A stretch of DNA of 5,113 bases, taken from NCBI GenBank assembly GCA_022013235.1, contig JAKLQR010000312.1, positions 1 to 5,113 of the forward strand. The letters are read 5' to 3'. Below the pieces are notes generated by a model. That model was not told where the DNA came from. It saw nothing but the letters and a program-made list of their open reading frames with translations, and did not search any database. Shown here piece after piece: positions 1-5,113 of this stretch. The translations under genes and the position numbers were made by a program. Every line of letters starts with the position of its first letter. The stretch's first letter is position 1. The stretch is from Thermodesulfovibrionales bacterium. GTDB lineage: Bacteria > Nitrospirota > Thermodesulfovibrionia > Thermodesulfovibrionales > SM23-35.

Positions 1-707
1 GAGGCGTCATGAATGAAGGGCTGATATCCGTGACGCGCGGACTCAGAGGCATTCCGGCGGAAGCTGAGATGATCATGGTGTTCAGGGATATTCTGCTGGC
101 AGAACTTACCGGAGGGAAATTACACATCGCCCACGTGTCGACGGAAGGATCGGTAGATCTCGTGCGGTATGCAAAGAAAAGAGGAATACAAGTAACGGCA
201 GAGACCTGCCCGCATTATTTCAGCCTCACTGAAAAAGCGGTAGAGACATATGATGCAAACGCCAAGGTAAACCCTCCTTTGCGGACGGAGCGGGATATAG
301 AGGCCATTAAGAGGGGCTTGCAGGACGGCACCATAGAGGTTATTGCAACAGACCATGCCCCGCATCATGCAGATGAAAAACTGCGGGAATTTGATCAGGC
401 GCCTTCAGGCATTTCAGGACTTGAAACCGCGCTTGGCCTGAGTCTCCGGCTTGTCGAGGAAAAGGTGCTTACTCTCCCTCAGTTAATCGAAAAGATGACG
501 CTCAACCCATCGAAGATACTGGGAATCAGGAAAGGAACGTTAAAGCGCGGCAGTGACGCGGATATCGTCATAATAGACAGGAAAAAAGAATATAAGGTTT
601 CGCCGGAACAGTTTGCATCGAAGGGGAAAAACACTCCCTTTGCAGGGTGGGATCTGAGGGGATTGCCGGTCTTTACCTTATCCAGGGGGAAACTCCATGA
701 ATGGTAA
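1..707 (+). CDS. pyrC: Dihydroorotase, class I (5' end outside window)
   Basis: Dihydroorotase is a cytosolic zinc amidohydrolase that reversibly cyclizes N-carbamoyl-aspartate to dihydroorotate, the third step of UMP synthesis. The reading frame is already open at base 3 (Gly-Val before the Met at 9). That Met lies inside the family motif GVMNEG, so it is not the start. About 235 C-terminal residues of a protein normally near 425-430 are visible. Counting from the Met at 9, HIAHVST supplies a metal-ligand His (residue 42, bases 132-134), KVNPPLR supplies the substrate-binding Asn (88), and TDHAPH supplies the catalytic/metal Asp (115, bases 351-353) and a substrate His (119). These spacings fit class I Bacillus numbering (H231, N277, D304, H308) with a constant offset of 189. 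The HxH and bridging Asp ligands lie upstream of the window. The C-terminal SKGKNTPF motif and the beta-strand end are present. The gene ends inside carA with an 11-bp overlap, so the two are probably translationally coupled. Confidence 0.95.
   Translation, partial: GVMNEGLISVTRGLRGIPAEAEMIMVFRDILLAELTGGKLHIAHVSTEGSVDLVRYAKKRGIQVTAETCPHYFSLTEKAVETYDANAKVNPPLRTERDIEAIKRGLQDGTIEVIATDHAPHHADEKLREFDQAPSGISGLETALGLSLRLVEEKVLTLPQLIEKMTLNPSKILGIRKGTLKRGSDADIVIIDRKKEYKVSPEQFASKGKNTPFAGWDLRGLPVFTLSRGKLHEW
685..690 (+). promoter_or_regulatory. Shine-Dalgarno of carA
   Basis: The purine run GGGGGA lies inside the last codons of pyrC and ends 6 nt before the ATG at 697. It supports that start and the 11-bp pyrC/carA overlap. 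Confidence 0.7.
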
Positions 708-1863
708 GGCATTTCTGGTCCTTTCCGACGGAACGGTTTTTGAGGGCAGGGGATTCGGCAGCGAGGGCGAGACGATAGGCGAAGTCGTCTTCAATACCTC
801 GATGACCGGGTATCAGGAGATACTCACTGACCCTTCCTATAAAGGCCAGATCGTGACCATGACGTATTCGCAGATAGGCAACTACGGCGTGAATGAAGAG
901 GATATCGAATCCCTGGGCGGTCCGAAGGCAGAGGGGTTTGTGGTGAAGGAATATATCGACTACCGCAGCAACTGGAGAGCTTCCCAGTCTCTGGGCCGGT
1001 ATCTCCGGGACCATAAAATAGTCTGCATCGAAGGGATCGACACAAGGGCTTTAACCCGTCATCTGAGAGATCACGGGGCCCGGATGGGGATCATTTCGAC
1101 TGTTGATCCTGATCCCGCAGCTCTTTTGGACAAGGTCCGGAAACACCCTGGAATCTCCGCCTTTGACCTTGTCAGGGAGGTTACCACGAAAGAGACCTAT
1201 ACGTGGAATAAAGGAGTATGGAAATGGCAACCTACTGACGCAGAAGTTCAAAGCTATGAAAACAAAAACTCATCCCTCATCCCTCATCCTTCGTCCTTCA
1301 GGATTGTTGTCTACGACTTTGGCGTCAAGTTCAACATTTTGAGAAATTTCTCCGACGCAGGCTTTGCGGTGACGGTCGTCCCTGCAGAAACTCCTGCTGA
1401 AGCAGTGCTTGAGATGAACCCCGACGGGATTATCCTGAGCAACGGACCCGGAGACCCCGAGACAGTCACCTATGCGATAGAAAATACGAAAAAGCTTATG
1501 GGCAGGAAACCGATCTTCGGGATCTGCCTCGGCCATCAGATACTCGGTCTCGCAATGGGCGGCAGAACGTATAAATTGAAATTCGGCCACCATGGCGGGA
1601 ACCATCCTGTCAAGGATTTGTCAACCGGCAGGGTTGAGATCACCTCACAGAATCATAACTACTGTGTCGACATAAAAAGCCTGCACGGCCAGGTGAGTCT
1701 TACACACAGGAATCTTTATGATGGAACAGAGGAAGGGATGAAGCATGTTGAGCTGCCTGTATTTTCGGTCCAGCACCACCCGGAGGCCGGCCCGGGGCCG
1801 AATGATGCGGCGCATATATTCAGCAGATTCAAAACAATGATTGAGGACTCAAAAAAAGAATGA
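697..1863 (+). CDS. carA: Carbamoyl-phosphate synthase, small (glutaminase) subunit
   Basis: CarA hydrolyses glutamine and channels ammonia to CarB, forming the cytosolic carbamoyl-phosphate synthetase that feeds pyrimidine and arginine synthesis. The protein has 388 residues (E. coli has 382). Residues 1 to about 150 form the N-terminal domain, with DGTVFEGRGFG near the start, NTSMTGYQEILTDPSY and the YSQIGNYGVN stretch. From about residue 203 a class I glutamine amidotransferase domain begins with VVYDFGVKFNILR. It has SNGPGDP, the nucleophile elbow GICLGHQ (Cys277), FGHHGGNHPV, SQNHNYCVD, and the catalytic pair His361 and Glu363 in QHHPEA. The triad is complete, so the subunit should be active. 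The ATG at 697 has a good Shine-Dalgarno and gives a normal N-terminus. The oddity is the interdomain linker: residues 192-201 are encoded by tandem heptamers (1270-1297), and the linker is about nine residues longer than the E. coli one as I recall it. Confidence 0.97.
   Translation: MNGKAFLVLSDGTVFEGRGFGSEGETIGEVVFNTSMTGYQEILTDPSYKGQIVTMTYSQIGNYGVNEEDIESLGGPKAEGFVVKEYIDYRSNWRASQSLGRYLRDHKIVCIEGIDTRALTRHLRDHGARMGIISTVDPDPAALLDKVRKHPGISAFDLVREVTTKETYTWNKGVWKWQPTDAEVQSYENKNSSLIPHPSSFRIVVYDFGVKFNILRNFSDAGFAVTVVPAETPAEAVLEMNPDGIILSNGPGDPETVTYAIENTKKLMGRKPIFGICLGHQILGLAMGGRTYKLKFGHHGGNHPVKDLSTGRVEITSQNHNYCVDIKSLHGQVSLTHRNLYDGTEEGMKHVELPVFSVQHHPEAGPGPNDAAHIFSRFKTMIEDSKKE
1270..1297 (+). repeat. 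Four tandem heptamers inside carA linker
   Basis: Four consecutive 7-nt units read TCATCCC, TCATCCC, TCATCCT and TCGTCCT, followed by a partial TCA. They sit in the carA reading frame and encode a Ser/Leu/Ile/Pro/His stretch (about residues 192-201), immediately before the start of the glutaminase domain (VVYDFG). The preceding bases are A-rich (AAAACAAAAAC). Because seven is not a multiple of three, one added or lost unit would shift the frame. The array is C/T-only on the coding strand apart from its A and G positions, unlike the surrounding codons. Confidence 0.85.
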
Positions 1864-1876
1864 CGTGCGGTTATTG

Positions 1877-1982
1877 CTCTGTCATGCCGGTTTGTCCGGA
1901 ATCCTTCTTATAACAATCCCCTAAATCCTCCTTGTTTGAAGGGCGCCTAAGAAAGATTCCCGACATGCGGGAATGACAAGAG
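1877..1982. mobile_element. MITE-like imperfect inverted-repeat element between carA and carB
   Basis: The left arm 1880-1909 and the reverse complement of the right arm 1949-1978 match at 24 of 30 positions, and the match extends outward over CTCT/AGAG if one base is bulged. The arms enclose a 39-nt spacer. Each arm is itself a small palindrome: the left has CCGG(TTTGT)CCGG at 1887-1899, the right has ATTCCCG(ACATG)CGGGAAT at 1956-1974. The outer ends begin with GTCAT, a form common in dispersed non-coding repeats of many bacteria (from memory). The spacer holds a further hairpin core, CCTT(GTTTG)AAGG at 1930-1942, in a C-rich/G-rich setting. No ORF is present, so any movement would need a transposase elsewhere. 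The element accounts for most of the 180-bp carA-carB gap. No clear target-site duplication was found. Confidence 0.7.
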
Positions 1983-2002
1983 ATGCCCTGTGTCGCAATC
2001 AG

Positions 2003-2007
2003 AGGAG
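2003..2007 (+). promoter_or_regulatory. Strong Shine-Dalgarno preceding the mini-ORF
   Basis: AGGAG lies 9 nt before the ATG at 2017. It is the best ribosome-binding match in the carA-carB gap, but it is 36 nt from the carB ATG, too far to serve that start directly. It therefore points to initiation at 2017. Confidence 0.5.
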
Positions 2008-2016
2008 AGATTGGCA

Positions 2017-2037
2017 ATGGAGAGAATAGTAAAGTGA
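2017..2037 (+). CDS. Possible six-codon leader mini-ORF (MERIVK)
   Basis: An ATG with well-spaced AGGAG opens a six-codon reading frame, MERIVK, closed by TGA at 2035-2037. The stop lies six nucleotides before the carB ATG and in the same frame. Ribosomes terminating here could reinitiate at carB. The peptide has no regulatory codon run such as those of classical attenuators. It could equally be chance, or the remnant of an N-terminal extension. Only position and Shine-Dalgarno quality support it. Confidence 0.3.
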   Translation: MERIVK

Positions 2038-2038
2038 G
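2034..2038 (+). promoter_or_regulatory. Weak Shine-Dalgarno of carB
   Basis: GTGAG, five nucleotides before the ATG at 2044, matches only the GTGA part of an extended anti-Shine-Dalgarno pairing. It overlaps the mini-ORF stop codon. Weak binding here would fit carB depending on upstream translation. Confidence 0.35.
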
Positions 2039-2043
2039 ATGTT

Positions 2044-5000
2044 ATGCCGAAAAGAACTGACATAAAAACAATATTGTTGATCGGCTCAGGCCCCATCATC
2101 ATAGGCCAGGCGTGCGAGTTCGACTATTCCGGGACACAGGCATGCAAGGCATTGAGGGAAGAGGGCTACAGGGTCGTGCTCGTAAACTCCAATCCTGCAA
2201 CGATCATGACAGACCCGGAGACTGCAGATGTAACCTATATAGAGCCTTTAACCGCTGATATCCTTGAGATGATAATCAGGAAGGAAAAACCGGACGCCCT
2301 TTTACCGACGATGGGCGGGCAGACCGCGCTGAACCTTGCTGTTGAACTTGCAGAGAAAGGCATTCTCGACAAATACGGGGTTGAACTTATTGGCGCAAAG
2401 CTCGACGCCATAAAAAAGGCGGAAGACAGGGAGCTTTTCAAGAAGGCGATGGAAGACATAGGCCTCGAAGTGCCGAGATCAGCCCATGTCGGTTCGCTCA
2501 AAGAGGGGCTCGAAGCGGTTGAACATATCGGGTTCCCAGCCATCCTCAGGCCTTCTTTTACTCTTGGCGGCACCGGCGGAGGCATCACATATAACCTCGA
2601 AGAATATCAGGAACTGCTGGACCGCGGGCTGAAGCTTAGTCCGGTCCGCCAAGTGCTCGTCGAGGAATCCGCGATTGGGTGGAAGGAGTATGAGCTTGAG
2701 GTTATGCGCGACATGAAGGATAACGTCGTTATCATCTGCTCCATAGAAAACTTCGACCCCATGGGGATACATACCGGGGACTCGATTACCGTGGCCCCTG
2801 CGCAGACCCTTACGGACAAAGAGTATCAAAGGATGCGTGACGCTTCCATTGCCATCATTCGTGAGATAGGGGTCGACACCGGCGGCTCTAACATCCAGTT
2901 TGCTGTCCATCCAAAAACCGGAAAAATGGTGGTGATAGAAATGAACCCGAGAGTATCGAGAAGTTCAGCCCTTGCATCAAAGGCAACGGGGTTCCCTATC
3001 GCAAAGATTGCGGCAAAACTTGCCATCGGACTGTCCCTTGACGAGATATCCAATGATATTACCAGGGAGACCCCTGCATCATTTGAACCTACTATAGACT
3101 ATGTGGTCACCAAGTTCCCTCGTTTTGCCTTTGAGAAATTCCCTGAGGCAGACCCGACACTGACTACACAGATGAAGTCTGTCGGAGAGGCAATGTCGAT
3201 CGGAAGGACATTCAAAGAGTCTCTCCAGAAAGCGATCAGGAGTCTGGAAACCGGCAGCTACGGATTTGAAAACACCGATGCCGATATCAGCGTGATTAAA
3301 TCCAGGCTCAAGACCCCGAATGCCGAACGGATATGGTACATAGCACAGGCCCTAAGGGAAGGAATGAGTATTCAGGAAATACATGAACTTACGTGGATAG
3401 ACCCATGGTTCCTTGAGAACATGAAACAGATCATAGATATGGAAGAAAGGATTCAAGCTTTCCATAAAAACCCCGCCCTCACCCTCCCCTTGCAAAGGAG
3501 AGGACAGGAGCATGGTGAAAATGCTGAACTGAGAGAAATGCTGATTGAGGCGAAGCGGTTCGGGTTTTCAGACAGAAGGATCGCGCAACTGCTCGATGTC
3601 CGGGAGCAGGATGTCAGAAACTTAAGGCGTCACTCTACTATACGCGCAGTCTATAAGATGGTCGATACCTGTGCTGCCGAGTTCGCTGCCTATACGCCAT
3701 ATCTGTATTCTACGTATGAAGTGCCATTTTATAAAGTTGAAAGTGAAAAGCATACCCCCCCACAGCCCCCCCTTGGTAAGGGGGGGATTGAAGGGGGGGT
3801 ATTGTCCGAACCTCGAACCGAGAGCCTGGAATTGATATCAGAGTGTGAAGCTAACCCAAGCAACAGGAAAAAGGTTATCATCCTCGGCTCCGGACCCAAC
3901 AGGATCGGCCAGGGTATTGAATTTGATTACTGCTGTGTCCACGCAGTCTTTGCCCTGAGAGAGCTCGGGTATGAAACGATCATGGTGAACTGTAATCCGG
4001 AAACAGTCAGCACAGACTATGATACCGCCGACAGGCTATATTTCGAGCCTCTGACCATAGAGGATGTATTAAATATCATAGAGACTGAAAAACCCGAGGG
4101 AGTTATCGTGCAGTTCGGGGGGCAGACCCCTCTTAAGCTCGCGGTGCCGCTTGAAAGAGAAGGGATAAAGATCCTCGGGACCTCTCCCGATTCGATAGAC
4201 CGCGCGGAAGACAGAAAACGGTTCAAGGAACTGCTTCACAAGCTTGATCTCAGGCAGGCTGACAGCGACACCGCGATGTCTGTTCAGGAGGCCATCTCTG
4301 CTGCAGCGCGGATAGGATACCCCGTGATGGTAAGACCTTCCTATGTGCTCGGCGGCAGGGCTATGGAAATAGTCTACGACGAAAAATCGCTTGATGGATA
4401 CATGCGGCGTGCAGTCAAGGCGTCTCCAAAACATCCTGTGCTGGTCGATAAATACCTGGAAGATGCCATCGAGGTTGATGTCGACGCCATATCCGACGGA
4501 ACAGACGTAGTCATCGGGGGCGTGATGGAGCATATTGAGGAAGCAGGCATCCACTCCGGAGATTCTGCATGTTCGCTCCCGCCCCATTCTTTAAGCAAAA
4601 AAATCATCAAGGAGATAGAAAGGCAGACAAAGGCGCTTGCAAAGGAGCTCAAGGTCATAGGCCTGATGAATGTGCAGTTTGCCGTCAAGAACCAGGATAT
4701 CTATATTCTCGAAGTAAATCCAAGGGGGTCGAGGACGGTTCCTTTTGTGGGAAAAGCGACGGGCGTCCCCCTTGCGAAGCTGGCAGCAAAGCTGATGGGC
4801 GGCAAGACACTGAAAGAACTCGGCTTCACAAAAGAGAAGCGCATAAAACACATTGCGGTGAAGGAAGCGGTGTTCCCCTTCGACCGGTTCCTTGGAGTCG
4901 ACACCATACTCGGCCCTGAAATGAAATCAACCGGCGAGGTGATGGGCATAGATAATGATTTCGGGCTTGCGTTCGGAAAATCCCAGACATCGAGCGGCAA

Positions 5001-5113
5001 TAACATCCCCCTGGACGGGAAGATATTCGTAAGCCTGAAAGACAAGGACAAGGCCCCTTCAGTTCCCCTTGTCAGAAAACTGCTTGAGCTTGGGCTTTCC
5101 GTGATCGCAACCA
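2044..5113 (+). CDS. carB: Carbamoyl-phosphate synthase, large subunit (3' end outside window)
   Basis: CarB makes carbamoyl phosphate from bicarbonate, two ATP and ammonia delivered by CarA. The frame is open for 1023 codons with no stop. The start MPKRTDIK is the family's typical N-terminus. Residues 1 to about 402 are the carboxyphosphate ATP-grasp half, with R129, R169, E215, H243, Q285, E299 and N301 at the same numbers as E. coli (from memory). About 403-605 is the oligomerization domain, enlarged by two inserts (about 474-490 and 560-599). About 606-985 is the carbamoyl-phosphate half, with R724, R764, E810, H837, Q878, E890 and N892, each E. coli number plus 49. From about 990 the allosteric domain begins, and roughly 100 residues lie beyond the window. 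Both halves look catalytically intact. A mild oddity is EVNPRGSRTVPFVGKATG (from 890), where Ala/Ser are more usual at the glycines. Confidence 0.97.
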   Translation, partial: MPKRTDIKTILLIGSGPIIIGQACEFDYSGTQACKALREEGYRVVLVNSNPATIMTDPETADVTYIEPLTADILEMIIRKEKPDALLPTMGGQTALNLAVELAEKGILDKYGVELIGAKLDAIKKAEDRELFKKAMEDIGLEVPRSAHVGSLKEGLEAVEHIGFPAILRPSFTLGGTGGGITYNLEEYQELLDRGLKLSPVRQVLVEESAIGWKEYELEVMRDMKDNVVIICSIENFDPMGIHTGDSITVAPAQTLTDKEYQRMRDASIAIIREIGVDTGGSNIQFAVHPKTGKMVVIEMNPRVSRSSALASKATGFPIAKIAAKLAIGLSLDEISNDITRETPASFEPTIDYVVTKFPRFAFEKFPEADPTLTTQMKSVGEAMSIGRTFKESLQKAIRSLETGSYGFENTDADISVIKSRLKTPNAERIWYIAQALREGMSIQEIHELTWIDPWFLENMKQIIDMEERIQAFHKNPALTLPLQRRGQEHGENAELREMLIEAKRFGFSDRRIAQLLDVREQDVRNLRRHSTIRAVYKMVDTCAAEFAAYTPYLYSTYEVPFYKVESEKHTPPQPPLGKGGIEGGVLSEPRTESLELISECEANPSNRKKVIILGSGPNRIGQGIEFDYCCVHAVFALRELGYETIMVNCNPETVSTDYDTADRLYFEPLTIEDVLNIIETEKPEGVIVQFGGQTPLKLAVPLEREGIKILGTSPDSIDRAEDRKRFKELLHKLDLRQADSDTAMSVQEAISAAARIGYPVMVRPSYVLGGRAMEIVYDEKSLDGYMRRAVKASPKHPVLVDKYLEDAIEVDVDAISDGTDVVIGGVMEHIEEAGIHSGDSACSLPPHSLSKKIIKEIERQTKALAKELKVIGLMNVQFAVKNQDIYILEVNPRGSRTVPFVGKATGVPLAKLAAKLMGGKTLKELGFTKEKRIKHIAVKEAVFPFDRFLGVDTILGPEMKSTGEVMGIDNDFGLAFGKSQTSSGNNIPLDGKIFVSLKDKDKAPSVPLVRKLLELGLSVIAT
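3463..3513 (+). other. In-frame insert 1 in CarB oligomerization domain
   Basis: Residues about 474-490 (from HKNPAL to RRGQEH) lie between the conserved helix ending MEERI and the motif EAKRFGFSDRRIAQLL. This interval is about 17 residues longer than in E. coli CarB as I recall it. The inserted DNA is C-rich then purine-rich and centres on the palindrome at 3483-3503. The peptide is Pro/Leu/Arg/Gly-rich and probably forms an exposed loop. The insert ends are approximate without an alignment. Confidence 0.65.
3483..3503. repeat. 21-bp palindrome inside carB
   Basis: CCTCCCCTT, the loop GCA, then AAGGAGAGG pair in eight of nine positions (one C-A mismatch at 3487/3499). The design is a C-rich arm ending in CTT, a three-base loop, and a G-rich arm starting AAG. 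The 51-bp carB repeat has the same design. It encodes about residues 480-487 without breaking the frame. Confidence 0.75.
3721..3840 (+). other. In-frame insert 2 at the junction of the CarB halves
   Basis: Forty codons (residues 560-599) lie between STYE and ECEANPS. In E. coli CarB, as I recall it, these motifs are almost directly joined (STYEEECEANPS). The insert begins VPFYKVESEK, passes through a Pro/Gly-rich centre encoded by the 51-bp palindrome, and ends in an acidic stretch through LELIS. The location is the linker leading into the second ATP-grasp half (VIILGSGPNRIGQG), near where CarB is split into two genes in some archaea and Aquifex. It is therefore likely to tolerate extra sequence. 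A five-base TGAAG occurs at 3717-3721 and 3846-3850, too short to count as a target duplication. Confidence 0.75.
3752..3802. repeat. 51-bp double-stem palindrome with C7/C7/G7/G7 tracts in carB
   Basis: The outer stem pairs ATACCCCCCC (3752-3761) with GGGGGGGTAT (3793-3802), ten perfect base pairs. The inner stem pairs CCCCCCCTT (3766-3774) with AAGGGGGGG (3778-3786), nine perfect base pairs around the loop GGT. The stems are separated by ACAG on one side and ATTGAA on the other. The element is 51 bp, exactly 17 codons long, and encodes the Pro/Gly-rich segment at residues 570-587. Perfect arms inside a conserved gene suggest recent arrival or structure-driven maintenance. The tract composition is unlike the rest of carB. 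Confidence 0.9.

Noticed and set aside
9..11. ATG at 9 as the pyrC start
   Set aside because: It lies inside the conserved GVMNEG motif, and the frame is open to the window edge. The N-terminal half with the HxH metal site must lie upstream.
213..218. Cys-Pro-His-Tyr instead of Pro-His-His in PyrC as a sign of an inactive dihydroorotase
   Set aside because: The spacing to TDHAPH shows that the metal ligand is the His of AHVST, not this motif, and Pro-His-Tyr is common in related amidohydrolases.
1909..1914. TATAAC as a -10 box of an internal carB promoter
   Set aside because: No acceptable -35 hexamer lies 16-18 bp upstream. The nearest TTGTCC is only 10 bp away, and the bases belong to the inverted-repeat arm.
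1880..1980. Rho-independent terminator after carA
   Set aside because: The inverted repeat has a 39-nt spacer and no T-run after the right arm, and carB follows in the same operon orientation.
2035..2037. TGA read as selenocysteine or a sense codon, giving a longer CarB
   Set aside because: MPKRTDIK at 2044 is the standard CarB N-terminus, and nothing else in the window suggests UGA recoding, since carA ends normally at a TGA.
3717..3850. TGAAG at both edges of CarB insert 2 as a target-site duplication
   Set aside because: Five bases in a sequence rich in GAA codons is within chance, and the right copy does not abut a defined element end.
4069..4587. 172-codon minus-strand open frame, and similar ones such as 2479-2910
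   Set aside because: They lie antisense to highly conserved carB codons, show no recognizable motif, and are explained as shadows of the coding strand.

Overview
This window holds the 3' part of a bacterial de novo pyrimidine biosynthesis operon, all on the + strand, in the order pyrC (5' end outside the window), carA (complete) and carB (3' end outside the window). It supplies most of dihydroorotase and nearly all of carbamoyl-phosphate synthetase. CarA releases ammonia from glutamine and CarB makes carbamoyl phosphate. The next step, aspartate transcarbamoylase, is not in view. PyrC closes the dihydroorotate ring. No minus-strand gene is supported. The window carries no taxonomic marker. 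The gene order, moderate GC and many C/G-rich palindromic repeats suggest to me a Nitrospirota or deltaproteobacterial-type genome, held with low to moderate confidence.

Layout: pyrC runs from before base 1 to 707 and overlaps carA (697-1863) by 11 bp. Between carA and carB lie 180 bp (1864-2043) filled mostly by a MITE-like inverted-repeat element (about 1877-1982). A strong Shine-Dalgarno sequence, a six-codon mini-ORF and the carB start follow it. carB is open from 2044 to the window end (1023 codons). All key active-site residues that fall within the window are intact in all three enzymes.

The unusual feature is repeat DNA inside the coding sequences, always in frame and at linkers. carA has four tandem heptamers (1270-1297) in the linker between its N-terminal and glutaminase domains. 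carB has a 21-bp C-rich/G-rich palindrome (3483-3503) within its oligomerization domain. It also has a 51-bp two-stem palindrome made of C7/C7/G7/G7 tracts (3752-3802), in a roughly 40-residue insert at the junction of its two ATP-grasp halves. CarB residues before the inserts match E. coli CarB numbering exactly, and residues after them are shifted by exactly +49 (E. coli numbering from memory). The core of the intergenic element resembles the carB palindromes. One repeat family may therefore have seeded several sites in this operon, surviving only where the proteins tolerate it, much as Rickettsia palindromic elements do.
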